64,000 bases of DNA, taken from the NCBI RefSeq assembly GCF_041817755.1, contig NZ_JBGYBX010000049.1:1-64000 (forward strand), written 5' to 3'. Below, in pieces: positions 7,164-16,735 of the stretch. The notes beneath the pieces were generated by a model that was given only the letters and a program-made list of their open reading frames with translations, made no database searches and had not been told where the DNA came from. The translations under genes were made by a program, and so were the position numbers. This stretch comes from Glaesserella sp041817755 (GTDB lineage Bacteria > Pseudomonadota > Gammaproteobacteria > Enterobacterales > Pasteurellaceae). The first letter of the stretch is position 1. The number at the start of each line of letters is the position of its first letter.

Positions 7164-8213
7164 CTACTGCTTTTCAGCCGCTAGCACGCCGGACCACATA
7201 TCGCTACGTGCGGTACCGATCAGATACTTTTGATCGTCGGCTCCCGTAGCAGAATCGATAAAGGTGATATCCATTGCAGCCTTTTCAAAGCCTTTTTGGA
7301 ATTTCTGCTGATTATGATGCAAGTGAGCCTGGATAATGGCATTGCTTTCGGTCGGTTCGAGAATCAGCTGTTTGGTATCGCCACTAATTTCAAAGACAGT
7401 TTCATTTTCACCGAAATCCAAGTCAACGATACTGCCGGTCGCTTTGCCGTTTTCGAAGCGAATATCGACATTGCCTCTTTTGGTAATGCGTGCGGCAAAG
7501 TCTTGTACGTGGTAATTGGAACCGTAAAGGAATCCGTTTTCTTTTCGATAGGTAGCGGTTAAGTCGAGCGGAACGGACTTCGTTATCCGACTGTCGTCGA
7601 TGACGGCAAAGTATTCGTTAAAGCGATCGCCGGCTTCAACGGTGAAATCACGCTGTGCATTGGCGTAATAGCCATAGAATACATTATCCGTCAGCAAATG
7701 AATCTGATAATCGGATTTCCCCTCCGTTCCGACACCTGTCAGTGTAATACTGCTGAGCGGAATTTCTTTTGCGGTTTTACGTTGAATAATGGGTTTCCCT
7801 CTGGTTTTGTCAAAGGCATCTTCAACCGTGGTAAATTCATTGACCGTCACACTTGGTACTTGTTGATTAAAGACGATATTGCCGAAGACGGTATAGTGTT
7901 TGGCATTGTCTTCCGCAATCTCGGGGTGCTTTTCGTCCTTCGGTGGCGTTGGGATAACTTCGTCGGTGTGAGGCGGTGTCGGGATTACCTCTTTTTCGTT
8001 GGGCGTCGAAGAGATCTCCGGCGTACTCGGTAACGCAGGCTGCGGAGATTCCGTTGCCTGCGGGCTTTGAGGGGCGGGCACAGGGGAAACCGATTCGGTC
8101 GGTACTTTCTGTGAAATTGGTTGGGCTGTCGGTGAGGAACCGCTTCCGCCGCCACAGGCACTTAATACAAATGTCGCTACTATGCTCATACTGAATTTGG
8201 TTGAAATCTTCAT
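7164..8213 (-). CDS. Surface lipoprotein, Pro-rich linker, TbpB-like
   Basis: The 349-residue lipoprotein runs from ATG 8213, behind TTAAGGAGTATTGAA; a longer in-frame extension to 8261 lacks a ribosome site and would spoil the signal peptide. The lipobox is VLSAC (Cys20), followed by GGGSGSS and a proline-rich linker (residues about 29-100, with VIPTPP twice). A beta-rich domain follows, ending YLIGTARSDMWSGVLAAEKQ. The layout and the ending (W-x-G-V-[LI]-x-A) match the neighbour at 5720-6979, so the two look like tandem paralogues of the Slam-exported, TbpB-like class. Ligand and role are unknown. Confidence 0.75.
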   Translation of the reverse strand: MKISTKFSMSIVATFVLSACGGGSGSSPTAQPISQKVPTESVSPVPAPQSPQATESPQPALPSTPEISSTPNEKEVIPTPPHTDEVIPTPPKDEKHPEIAEDNAKHYTVFGNIVFNQQVPSVTVNEFTTVEDAFDKTRGKPIIQRKTAKEIPLSSITLTGVGTEGKSDYQIHLLTDNVFYGYYANAQRDFTVEAGDRFNEYFAVIDDSRITKSVPLDLTATYRKENGFLYGSNYHVQDFAARITKRGNVDIRFENGKATGSIVDLDFGENETVFEISGDTKQLILEPTESNAIIQAHLHHNQQKFQKGFEKAAMDITFIDSATGADDQKYLIGTARSDMWSGVLAAEKQ

Positions 8214-8458
8214 TTCAATACTCCTTAAAAAAACACACAACAAATAAAAAAAGAAAGGCATAAGCCATAAAATTTAAAAGGGTATTTTAGACTTTCTCAC
8301 GAAAAACATGAGAAAATTTACATAAAAACGAGATGACTGACTATTTTTTATATCAAAAAGAATAAAAAAGTGAAAAAATCAGCTAAAATGGAATAATACA
8401 AGCGGTCGGAATATTGAAATATTTTGCAATATTGCTACGTATTGTGATGAGGAAAATA

Positions 8459-9139
8459 ATGAAATACCAATGGATGCTTTTTGATGCCGATGAAACGCTA
8501 TATTCGTTCAATTCTTATTTAGGGTTGAGTTCGATGTTAAAACGTTACGGTATTCACTTTACGGAACAGGATTATGAGGAGTTCCAAGCGGTGAATAAGC
8601 CGTTGTGGGTTGCCTATCAAAATAAAGAAATCAGTGCGGAAGAATTAAAATTTACCCGTTTTGCCAAGTTATCGGCACAAACGGGGCAGTGTGCGAATGT
8701 ATTAAACCATCAATTAATGGAAGAAATGGCATTGGTCAGTTTACCGCTTATCGGTGTCGAATCGATGTTAAATCACCTGTACGGTAAGGTAAAGATGGGG
8801 ATTATCACCAATGGGTTTAATGCACTGCAACAAAAACGTTTGGTCAATACGAAAACCGAGCGTTTTTTCGACATTGTGGTCACGTCCGAACATGTCGGCG
8901 AGGCGAAACCGGCTGCGAAAATTTTTGACTATGCCTTTGCCCGAATGGGCGAATTTGACAAATCAAAAGTATTGATGGTCGGTGATACATTGGCTTCGGA
9001 CGTCTTGGGCGGTAATCAGGCGGGCGTCGATACCTGTTGGTTCAATCCGCACCGTCAACGTAATGAAACGGCTATTCGTCCGACCTATGAAATTCATGAC
9101 ATTTTACAGCTTGTTGATATTGCAAGCGGTAAGATTTAA
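8459..9139 (+). CDS. yjjG: Pyrimidine 5'-nucleotidase YjjG (HAD family)
   Basis: The 226-residue HAD-superfamily phosphatase has motif I FDADET (Asp9, Asp11), motif II IITNGF, motif III Lys (GEAKPAAKIFDYA) and motif IV MVGDTLASDVLGG. Sequence and length follow E. coli YjjG closely (AVNKPLWVxYQN is shared). YjjG dephosphorylates pyrimidine nucleotides, including non-canonical ones, and keeps them out of DNA. ATG 8459 with GATGAGG is preferred over upstream in-frame codons because it gives the family N-terminus MKYQWMLFDADE. A single uptake signal lies in the leader (8398-8408). Confidence 0.92.
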   Translation: MKYQWMLFDADETLYSFNSYLGLSSMLKRYGIHFTEQDYEEFQAVNKPLWVAYQNKEISAEELKFTRFAKLSAQTGQCANVLNHQLMEEMALVSLPLIGVESMLNHLYGKVKMGIITNGFNALQQKRLVNTKTERFFDIVVTSEHVGEAKPAAKIFDYAFARMGEFDKSKVLMVGDTLASDVLGGNQAGVDTCWFNPHRQRNETAIRPTYEIHDILQLVDIASGKI

Positions 9140-9167
9140 CCCGAAATTTGCAAAAAGTGGAGTCGCT

Positions 9168-10151
9168 ATGAAATTACAACAATTGCGTTATATCGTTGAA
9201 ATCGTTAATCAAAATTTGAATATTACGGAAGCGGCGGAAAGTCTCTATACTTCCCAACCGGGCATCAGTAAGCAAGTCCGTTTGTTAGAAAGCGAGTTGG
9301 GGGTAAATATTTTTGAACGGAACGGTAAGCACATTAAAGGGTTGACGCCGGCAGGAGAAAAAATCATTTCGATTGCCCGAGAATTGTTGGTTAAAGCACA
9401 GAGCATTAAATCGGTTGCAGAGGAGCAAACCCGACCGAATAAAGGGGTATTACGTATCGCAACGACCAATACTCAAGCGCGTTATATGCTGCCGGAGGTG
9501 ATTAATAAATTTAAAGCCAAGTATCCGGAGGTAAGTTTACATCTTCATCAAGGCTCTCCGAATCAAATTTATGATGCGTTAATGGCAGGCGAAGTGGATT
9601 TGGCGATTACGACTGAAGCGCAGTATCTCTTTGAAAGTGCCGTACTGTTGCCGTGCTATATGTGGAACCGCTCGGTCATTGTGAAACCGGATCATCCGCT
9701 GGCGGCATTAGCGAAACAAAACCGCCGTTTAACTGTCGAAGAACTCGGGCAATATGATTTAATTACGTATACCTTTGGGTTTACCGGACGTTCCGATTTA
9801 GATCACGCATTTAATCGAGTGGGCATTTTGCCGAATATCGTCTTTACGGCGACGGATGCGGATGTGATTAAAACCTACGTGCGTTTAGGATTGGGGGTCG
9901 GTATTATGGCAACCATGGCGCATACCAAAGAAGATAAAGATTTAGTGGCAATCGATGCGAGCCATTTATTCCAATCGAGTATGACGCAAATTGCGTTTAA
10001 ACGTGGTATGTTCTTACGTAATTATATGTATGATTTTATTCACTATTTTTCTCCGCATTTAACCAAAATGCAGGTTGAAAAAGCAGAGCAGATACGGGAT
10101 AACAACGCCATTTTACGTTTGTTTGAAAACACGAAATTAGAGGAAAAATAA
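9168..10151 (+). CDS. cysB: LysR-type regulator CysB
   Basis: The 327-residue regulator starts MKLQQLRYIVEIVNQNLNIT, the CysB N-terminus, with the HTH TEAAESLYTSQPGISKQVRL and the effector region (ATTNTQARYMLP, QGSPNQI, ATDADVIKTYVRLGLGVGI). CysB activates sulfate and thiosulfate uptake and cysteine synthesis genes in response to N-acetylserine. The far upstream in-frame extension to 8982 overlaps yjjG and is rejected. The stop codon overlaps the start of the next gene (TAATG), so the two are translationally coupled. Confidence 0.94.
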   Translation: MKLQQLRYIVEIVNQNLNITEAAESLYTSQPGISKQVRLLESELGVNIFERNGKHIKGLTPAGEKIISIARELLVKAQSIKSVAEEQTRPNKGVLRIATTNTQARYMLPEVINKFKAKYPEVSLHLHQGSPNQIYDALMAGEVDLAITTEAQYLFESAVLLPCYMWNRSVIVKPDHPLAALAKQNRRLTVEELGQYDLITYTFGFTGRSDLDHAFNRVGILPNIVFTATDADVIKTYVRLGLGVGIMATMAHTKEDKDLVAIDASHLFQSSMTQIAFKRGMFLRNYMYDFIHYFSPHLTKMQVEKAEQIRDNNAILRLFENTKLEEK

Positions 10152-10792
10152 TGAAATTGTTAGCAAAATTAGCATTAGTCGCAAGTGTTTCATGGGCAGG
10201 AATAACCGGCGCCATGGCTGCGGATTTTAATATCAAATACAGTTCGAATTATTTAATGCCGGCATACGTGCATTTCAAAAATGACGGCAAACAATATTCG
10301 ATTGTATCTAAAATCAACGTACCGCTGTATAACATTGTGTTTACGTCAAAAGGCTATGAACGGAATAACCAATTTCACTTATTGAGTTATAAGGATATTC
10401 GTAATGATAAAAGCTATGCGATAGCGGAATTGGATTCCAGTACCATTCAATACGGAAAAGTCAAAGACCCCTTGAAAAAACAGCCGTTAACGTTGCCGAC
10501 ATTTGACTTGTTCACCTTAGCGTTTCAGCTCAGTTATTACGATAAATTACCGGACAGTTTCCAAACAACTAACGGTAAAAAGTTGTATCCGGCGGAAAAC
10601 GTGGTGTTAAATAAAAGTCAAAAAAACGTCAAGGTGAAAGGAACGACTTATGAAGAAATTACTTACAAATTTAAAACCGGTGATAAATATATCACGGTGA
10701 AAAAATTTGTCGGCGAACAATTTCCACGCTACATCTCGTATAGCCGTGACGGTGATAATTACGAGCTGACATTCGACAGTTTTGTGAAATGA
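10151..10792 (+). CDS. Periplasmic protein coupled to cysB
   Basis: The 213-residue protein has a cleavable signal peptide (MKLLAKLALVASVSWAGITGAMA, cut before ADFN). The mature part is a beta-rich domain (FNIKYSSNYLMPAYVHF... ITYKFKTGDKYITVKKF) that resembles DUF3108-type periplasmic proteins in size and pattern; that match is a guess. No catalytic motif is recognisable. Its start shares a base with the cysB stop, so it is made with CysB, though nothing visible links it to sulfur metabolism. A strong terminator follows directly. Confidence 0.75.
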   Translation: MKLLAKLALVASVSWAGITGAMAADFNIKYSSNYLMPAYVHFKNDGKQYSIVSKINVPLYNIVFTSKGYERNNQFHLLSYKDIRNDKSYAIAELDSSTIQYGKVKDPLKKQPLTLPTFDLFTLAFQLSYYDKLPDSFQTTNGKKLYPAENVVLNKSQKNVKVKGTTYEEITYKFKTGDKYITVKKFVGEQFPRYISYSRDGDNYELTFDSFVK

Positions 10793-10796
10793 GCTC

Positions 10797-10828
10797 AAAA
10801 AAACCACAGCAAAGGCTGTGGTTTTTTT
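10797..10828. terminator. Bidirectional terminator
   Basis: AAACCACAGC-AAAG-GCTGTGGTTT with flanking A-run and T7 lies between the convergent cysB operon and the SulP gene. Confidence 0.9.
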
Positions 10829-10830
10829 GT

Positions 10831-12399
10831 CTAAATCCGACTACGGTGTTCTACCCGAACATGAGTATGCTCAACCCCTTCTTGGTGTTCATAATCGTAT
10901 TTAAATCCCCTTAATTTGACCTGAATGTTATTTTCTTGAGCGTAAACATTAGTGAAATCTTCTAATAACTCAAGAACGTCACTGGCAATGTAAAGCGCTC
11001 TTTCGGCATTAATCGTAATTTTAGAATTCGGTTGAATGTTTTTTAAGGTTTTCTTAATTGCCGCTTTGTTTAAGAAGGAAACTTCTTCGCCTAGTTCTAA
11101 AACGATTTCATCCGCTTCAGCCAACTCTTCACGGCTGAGATAGTAAGCGCGTTTCATGTTGCCGTGCAGAATAAACAGGATGCTGATCACCAAACCGAGT
11201 CCAACCCCCTTGAGCAAATCAAAAAATACGACGGCAATCATCGTGGCAACGAACGGAATGAATTGGTAAATCCCTTTATGCCAAAAATGGATATAGGTTT
11301 TAGGTTGAGTCAATTTGTAACCGACCAACACTAGTACGGCAGCCAAACTGGCGAGTGGAATTTGGTTTAATAATGTCGGAATGGAAAGGACGCAAACCAA
11401 TAATAACAAACCGTGAATAATTGCCGACAGTTTGCTGGTTGCCCCGGCATTGGCATTGGCAGAGGAACGCACGATCACCGAGGTCATCGGTAAACCGCCG
11501 ATAGAGGCTGCAATCATATTGCCAATGCCTTGTGCTCTTAATTCATGGTTGGTATCGGTAATCCGCCGACGCACATCAAGACGATCTGCCGCTTCAATCG
11601 ACAGTAACGTTTCAATGGAAGCGACGACGGCAATAGTCAAGCCCGTTACCCATACAATACTATTGGTAAAGCCGCTGAAGTCCGGAAAACGGATTAGCCC
11701 TTCCGCCTCTTCCAACGAATGCGGTACGGGCAGCTGTACAAGTTGGCTGTTCGGAATAGCAAGCGAGCTGTTAAAGAAGATAAAAATATTATTTAACACA
11801 ATCCCGACGGCGACGGCAATGAGTGCAGACGGGAGTAATTTCATTTTTTTCAAACGGGGAACGCTGTCCCAACTGATAATAATCGCCAAGGAAATAATAG
11901 CGACAATAAGCGATCCGAAATGGATGTTATCCAACGAACTTAAGGTCTCCTGTAATGACAAACTGCTACCGAAGGCATAAGGGAGCTCTTTGAAAATAAT
12001 GATGACCCCGATCCCGGCAAGCATCCCTTCAATAACGGAAACCGGAATATAATTTGTGATACTGCCTGCACGTAAAAAGCCCAAAATTAATTGAATCAAT
12101 CCGGCAATCAACCCTGCACACAGGAAAAGCTCAAAAGAGCCGAGTTGGGTAACGGCACTTAAAATAATTGCAGTTAATCCGGCGGCGGGACCGGATACGC
12201 TGATATGAGATGTACTGAGAAAACCGATAACCAAGCCGCCGACAATACCGGACAGAATACCGGAGAGCGGCGGTGCGCCGGAGGCTAAAGCAATACCGAG
12301 GCAAAGCGGTAACGCGACGAGAAAGACCACCAATCCGGAAGAAAAGTTTTGTTTCAGCAATTGTCCCTTGCTTTGTATACTGTTCATAATTACGCTCAT
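10831..12399 (-). CDS. SulP-family anion transporter
   Basis: The 522-residue inner-membrane protein has 10-12 hydrophobic segments and the SulP signatures (FLVALPLCLGIALASGAPP, SGPAAGLTAII, GLPMTSVIVRSSANANAGA). A C-terminal STAS-like cytoplasmic domain of about 90 residues includes VLELGEEVSFLNKAAIKK. Members exchange or take up sulfate, bicarbonate or dicarboxylates; the substrate here cannot be read from the sequence. The second Met (MNSIQSKG) is an alternative start. It follows recD on the same strand with a 70-bp gap and may be cotranscribed. Confidence 0.88.
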   Translation of the reverse strand: MSVIMNSIQSKGQLLKQNFSSGLVVFLVALPLCLGIALASGAPPLSGILSGIVGGLVIGFLSTSHISVSGPAAGLTAIILSAVTQLGSFELFLCAGLIAGLIQLILGFLRAGSITNYIPVSVIEGMLAGIGVIIIFKELPYAFGSSLSLQETLSSLDNIHFGSLIVAIISLAIIISWDSVPRLKKMKLLPSALIAVAVGIVLNNIFIFFNSSLAIPNSQLVQLPVPHSLEEAEGLIRFPDFSGFTNSIVWVTGLTIAVVASIETLLSIEAADRLDVRRRITDTNHELRAQGIGNMIAASIGGLPMTSVIVRSSANANAGATSKLSAIIHGLLLLVCVLSIPTLLNQIPLASLAAVLVLVGYKLTQPKTYIHFWHKGIYQFIPFVATMIAVVFFDLLKGVGLGLVISILFILHGNMKRAYYLSREELAEADEIVLELGEEVSFLNKAAIKKTLKNIQPNSKITINAERALYIASDVLELLEDFTNVYAQENNIQVKLRGFKYDYEHQEGVEHTHVRVEHRSRI

Positions 12400-12469
12400 T
12401 AAAAATAAATAAGAGAAGCTATTTTAGCCCGTTTCGAGACGGAAAAATTTGGTTTAAATCATGCTTTTT

Positions 12470-14434
12470 TCATTCAAGGATATTTTCCGCCTGCCGTAAT
12501 TGTTCCCGTAACCCGCTTTGACGTTGGATGCTTGTTTTTACGGCATGTTTCCAGGTTTGTTCATCGCCGAATAAGGTGAACTTCTGTTTTGCACGGGTCA
12601 CGGCGGTATAGAGTAACTCTTTGGTCAATACCGGGGATGTGGTCAGCGGCATGACCATCAGCGTGTGTTGAAATTCCGACCCTTGCGATTTATGTACGGT
12701 CATCACATAAGCCGGTTCATAACTCGGGACACGGCTCGGTGAGAGATGACGGTGCTCGTTGTCTTGCTGTTGCTCAAAATAAACACGTAGTTGCCCGTTT
12801 TCATCCGGTAGCATTAGTCCGATATCACCGCTGAATACGTGATTTTGCGGTGCGTTTTCCGTGATCAGGATGGGTTTACCGATATAACTCTCCCGACTCT
12901 GTTTAAAATGAATCAAACGCGCTCGCTGTAAGGCTTCGGCAATCGATTGATTTAGCTGTTCAACGCCCAATTCACTGACGCGTAAAGCCGACAGAAAACG
13001 CACTTGCTGAAAGGCGGCAAATATCGCTGAAACCGACACGTGTTGCGGCGATTTTTCCCGTTGTTTTACCAATGTTAAATAGTGCCGATAATGTTCGACG
13101 GCTTGCTGAACCACCAAATTGACGCAGTGTTGAACCCATTGGCGTTTTTCGGCAAATTCCGCCGTAGACGGATAAGTAATCCGTTGCAGATCGTGAAAAT
13201 CGGTATTTGCAAAAATCTGCCAAGATCCGACCGCTTGTCTGGCATTAATTTCCGCCGCTAAGCGCCCGATACCGGATTGATCACTAAAACGATAACTGTG
13301 ACGTAAATGGCACAAAGAATCGCATATCGCCGATACGTTCGGAGCAGTCGGATAAATCGGATAACCGGTGGTTTCCGTCAAATAGGTGCAGTGTTCGGCA
13401 CGGTATCCCAATGTAATGAGCTCGCCCAATTCACCCATCATGTTACCCGCTTCAACGGAGGCAAGCTGATCTTTATCGCCCAATAAAATCAGGCGGGTAG
13501 CAGGTTTCAGTGCCGCCAATAATTTATCCATCACGAATAAGTCGATCATGGATGCCTCATCGACAACCAACACATCCAAATGTAGTGGGTTTTTGGCATG
13601 ATGACGGGGTGTGTCGCTGTGTGCATGCATGCCGATTAAGCGGTGAATCGTTGAGGCGTTTGTCGGCACGACCTGCTTTAATGTCTCCGGTAAATCAAGG
13701 CTGAGCAGGCTTGCCGAAATGGATTCTTTTAAACGGGCGGCGGCTTTTCCCGTCGGTGCGGCAAGGGCGATATTGAGCGGCGGGCGCTCCTGTTCCGACT
13801 GTTTCAATTGCAAGGCTGCCAGCAACATGGCTACGGTGCGGGTTTTTCCGGTACCCGGTCCGCCCGAAATTAAGCAGAAACGTTTTTTCAATGCGGTCGC
13901 CACGGCAACCTGTTGCCAATCGGTTTGCGGTTGAGGTTGAAATAATGTGGATAAGATACGACGATTCAATTCAATATTTGTATTTTTTGACTCGGAACCG
14001 ACCGCTTGTATCAAATAGCGGGCAAGACGGTTTTCCGCTTGCCAATAGCGATAGAAATAGAGGCGGTTATGTTGAAACAGCAAAGGGGCTACTCGATCGG
14101 GTGAGTCGCTGAAAGCAATATGATTTTGCAACGCCTCTTGCCATGCAAGCGGTGTGATTCCGTCAATTTTTTGCAATATTTCCGCCGAGAAATGTCGATC
14201 GGAGGCAGGGGCATTTAAGCGGAAAAGCTCATCGATATTGAGCGTGTCTAAACGTACGCAGCTGTTTCCCTGCATAGAGTAATAAGAGACCAGCGCACTT
14301 AAGAGAACGGCTAAGTTTCGTTGTTGACGGGTATAGCCGTAAGGTTGCTGTTTGTTGTCAATGAATCGGGCAAACTGATAATTCAGTTCTGAAATCAAAT
14401 TTGCGTTTTTGAGATTGTGCAGGAGTTGTAGCAT
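12470..14434 (-). CDS. recD: Exodeoxyribonuclease V alpha subunit RecD
   Basis: The 654-residue SF1B helicase has Walker A GGPGTGKT, Walker B VVDEASMID, the GDKDQLASVEAG motif III region and the C-terminal VHKSQGSEF motif. This is the 5'-3' motor of RecBCD, which processes double-strand breaks together with RecB and RecC. I start at ATG 14434 (MLQLLHNLKNANLI). Further in-frame Met codons upstream would encode a cysteine- and phenylalanine-rich leader overlapping the pykA terminator. recB and recC are not in this window. Several uptake-signal cores lie inside the coding region. Confidence 0.92.
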   Translation of the reverse strand: MLQLLHNLKNANLISELNYQFARFIDNKQQPYGYTRQQRNLAVLLSALVSYYSMQGNSCVRLDTLNIDELFRLNAPASDRHFSAEILQKIDGITPLAWQEALQNHIAFSDSPDRVAPLLFQHNRLYFYRYWQAENRLARYLIQAVGSESKNTNIELNRRILSTLFQPQPQTDWQQVAVATALKKRFCLISGGPGTGKTRTVAMLLAALQLKQSEQERPPLNIALAAPTGKAAARLKESISASLLSLDLPETLKQVVPTNASTIHRLIGMHAHSDTPRHHAKNPLHLDVLVVDEASMIDLFVMDKLLAALKPATRLILLGDKDQLASVEAGNMMGELGELITLGYRAEHCTYLTETTGYPIYPTAPNVSAICDSLCHLRHSYRFSDQSGIGRLAAEINARQAVGSWQIFANTDFHDLQRITYPSTAEFAEKRQWVQHCVNLVVQQAVEHYRHYLTLVKQREKSPQHVSVSAIFAAFQQVRFLSALRVSELGVEQLNQSIAEALQRARLIHFKQSRESYIGKPILITENAPQNHVFSGDIGLMLPDENGQLRVYFEQQQDNEHRHLSPSRVPSYEPAYVMTVHKSQGSEFQHTLMVMPLTTSPVLTKELLYTAVTRAKQKFTLFGDEQTWKHAVKTSIQRQSGLREQLRQAENILE

Positions 14435-14473
14435 AACGAAAATCAGGCATATCGGAGCGCAGTAACAGAAAGA

Positions 14474-14505
14474 GAAAAATCCACGCAAAGGCGTGGATTT
14501 TTTTA
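14474..14505 (-). terminator. Terminator of pykA
   Basis: AAATCCACGC-AAAG-GCGTGGATTT with A/T runs on both sides lies directly downstream of the pykA stop and upstream of recD. Confidence 0.88.
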
Positions 14506-14517
14506 TATCATTTAAGC

Positions 14518-15957
14518 TTATTCAACACTTAAAATACGGCAAGTATTGGTACCGCCTTCTCTTAATTCGCTACCGTGAGTTAACAGAACGAGATCACCGG
14601 TCATCAAATAGCCTTGTTCTTTTAATAACGCGATCGCGGTTTTCGCACCGTCAATCGTACGGCTGTCTTGATCGTAATAAACCGGTGTCACGCCGCGGTA
14701 TAATGCGCAGCGGTTTAGTGCACGTTCGTTACGGGAGAGAGCATAAATCGGTAACCCCGAGCTGATACGGCTCATTAATTTTGCCGTTTCGCCTGAGTTG
14801 GTTAAGGCAACAATCGCCGCCACGCCTTCTAAGTGGTTTGCGGTATACATTGCCGACATGGCGACCGCTTCATCAATGGTTTCGAATTTGCCTTCCATAC
14901 GATGGCGTGACACGTTGATGCTCGGCATGGTTTCCGCCCCTAAGCAGACTTCCGCCATAGATTTCACTGTCTCAACCGGGTAATCCCCGTTTGCCGTTTC
15001 GCCTGAAAGCATGACCGCATCAGTACCGTCTAGCACTGCGTTCGCAACGTCCATGACTTCCGCACGGGTCGGCATTGGTTTTTTGATCATGGATTCCATC
15101 ATTTGTGTTGCAGTAATTACAACACGGTTCAATTTACGTGAACGACGAATTAATTTTTTCTGAACGCCGACTAACGCAGCATCACCGATTTCAACACCTA
15201 AGTCACCACGGGCAACCATGATAACGTCTGCACCTAAGATAATGTCGTTCATCGCTTCTTCGGTCGCAACGGTTTCGGCACGTTCTACTTTTGCCACGAT
15301 TTTGGTTTCTAAACCCGCTTCTTTCGCCAATTGGCGTGCGTAGTTTAAGTCGGCGCTGGATTGCGGGAAGGAAACCGCTAAGTAATCTACGCCGATTTTT
15401 GCCGCAAGTTTGATATCTTCTTTATCTTTGTCGGTTAATGCCGGTGCAGACAAGCCGCCGCCTAATTTATTGATTCCTTTGTTGTTGGATAACGGGCCGC
15501 CGACAGTGACTTCGGTGAAGACTTTCGCGCCGTCAATCGAAAGGACTTTTAATTGCACGTTACCGTCGTCTAATAATAAAATATCGCCCGGTACGACATC
15601 GTTTGGTAGGTTTTTATAGTCAAGCCCTACGGATTCTTGTGTACCTTCACCTTTCGGAAGGTTGGCGTCTAAGGTAAACTTATCACCGATATTTAAGAAA
15701 ATTTTGCCGTCTTTAAACGTAGACACACGGATTTTCGGACCTTGTAAGTCACCTAAGATGGCAACGGTTTTGCCTAAACGTTTGGCAATTTCGCGGACTT
15801 TTTCCGCACGACCGATATGATCTTCAGGTACACCGTGAGAGAAGTTCATACGAACCATGTTTGCACCGGCGGCGATGACTTTTTCAAGCGTATTGCCACG
15901 GTCTGTTGCAGGACCCATTGTACAAACAATCTTGGTTCTTCTGAGTTTACGAGACAT
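14518..15957 (-). CDS. pykA: Pyruvate kinase (PykA type)
   Basis: The 479-residue protein starts MSRKLRRTKIVCTMGPATDR, which follows E. coli PykA (type II, 480 aa) rather than PykF. The active-site block IVAKVERAETV, the Mg/K-binding ADVIMVARGDLGVE and TATQMMESM are all present. It makes pyruvate and ATP from phosphoenolpyruvate in glycolysis. It is transcribed divergently from sixA across about 125 bp and ends at its own terminator, so it is probably monocistronic. Confidence 0.96.
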   Translation of the reverse strand: MSRKLRRTKIVCTMGPATDRGNTLEKVIAAGANMVRMNFSHGVPEDHIGRAEKVREIAKRLGKTVAILGDLQGPKIRVSTFKDGKIFLNIGDKFTLDANLPKGEGTQESVGLDYKNLPNDVVPGDILLLDDGNVQLKVLSIDGAKVFTEVTVGGPLSNNKGINKLGGGLSAPALTDKDKEDIKLAAKIGVDYLAVSFPQSSADLNYARQLAKEAGLETKIVAKVERAETVATEEAMNDIILGADVIMVARGDLGVEIGDAALVGVQKKLIRRSRKLNRVVITATQMMESMIKKPMPTRAEVMDVANAVLDGTDAVMLSGETANGDYPVETVKSMAEVCLGAETMPSINVSRHRMEGKFETIDEAVAMSAMYTANHLEGVAAIVALTNSGETAKLMSRISSGLPIYALSRNERALNRCALYRGVTPVYYDQDSRTIDGAKTAIALLKEQGYLMTGDLVLLTHGSELREGGTNTCRILSVE

Positions 15958-16082
15958 TATTAATTTACTCCAAATTGATTATGAAAATAGAAATCTTTGA
16001 TTGTGTTGCTTGCAACTACAAAAAACGGCGTGCATTATACGCCCAATTTTGATGAGTTTAAACAACTGATATGAGGTAGAGG

Positions 16083-16571
16083 ATGAATATTTGGATAATG
16101 CGTCATGGGGAAGCGGGGTTTAATGCAAAAACTGACAATGAAAGAACATTAACCGACTTCGGAAAAGCGATGGCGTTTAAGCAAGGAGAGTGGTTGGAGG
16201 AACGATTTATAAATCAGGGAATTAGTTTGGATAAAATATTAATCAGCCCTTATTTACGTACCCAACAAACGGCGGACTACCTGTTTAAGGGAATGCAAGC
16301 GGTCGGATCTGTGCAAAGTTTTGCAAATATTAGTGAAACGTGGGATGGCATTACGCCGACCGGTGATTTGGATAATGTCTTAAATTATTTGCATTTTTTA
16401 CGGGATGAAGGGGCGAGGAACGTTCTGATTATTTCGCATTTGCCGTTGGTATTCGATTTGGTTCAGGAGCTGACGAATTATCGGGAACGGGTGCACTTTT
16501 ATCCGGCGGTGATTGCGGAAATGGCGTGGGAAACGAAATATGCCGAACTGACGGATGTCTCCATGCCGTAA
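16083..16571 (+). CDS. sixA: Phosphohistidine phosphatase SixA
   Basis: The 162-residue histidine-phosphatase-superfamily protein has the RHG motif at MNIWIMRHGEAGF (His8 is the phospho-acceptor) and the second catalytic His in IISHLPLVFDL. SixA removes phosphate from histidine phosphocarriers; in E. coli it acts on ArcB's HPt domain and on PtsN-system NPr. arcB is encoded at 41980 in this window, so both partners of the proposed pair are present. ATG 16083 has GAGGTAGAGG upstream. A small overlapping ORF and a pirin gene follow. Confidence 0.92.
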   Translation: MNIWIMRHGEAGFNAKTDNERTLTDFGKAMAFKQGEWLEERFINQGISLDKILISPYLRTQQTADYLFKGMQAVGSVQSFANISETWDGITPTGDLDNVLNYLHFLRDEGARNVLIISHLPLVFDLVQELTNYRERVHFYPAVIAEMAWETKYAELTDVSMP

Positions 16572-16614
16572 GCGTTTAATAATAGGAATTTTTCGCCGTT
16601 GGGGGAGGGGAAGT

Positions 16615-16725
16615 GTGAGAACACAGTCCGAAGTGTACTTGAGTCGCGCGAGTTCGGATATTGATGAACGTACCGCCGGTTTTTTAGCGAAATTTGCCGA
16701 TTCGTTTTTCCAATGGGCGAAATAA
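16615..16725 (+). CDS. Possible small protein, 36 aa
   Basis: A GTG at 16615 sits 6 bases behind a very strong ribosome site (GGGGGAGGGG) and opens 36 codons (reading ...SEVYLSRASSDIDERTAGF...FFQWAK). The frame extends back to an ATG at 16555 inside the end of sixA, which would give 56 residues. Composition is protein-like, and the stop is 10 bases before the pirin start. I do not recognise it; it may be a small conserved protein or the remnant of a longer gene. Confidence 0.35.
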   Translation: MRTQSEVYLSRASSDIDERTAGFLAKFADSFFQWAK

Positions 16726-16735
16726 GGATTCACTC

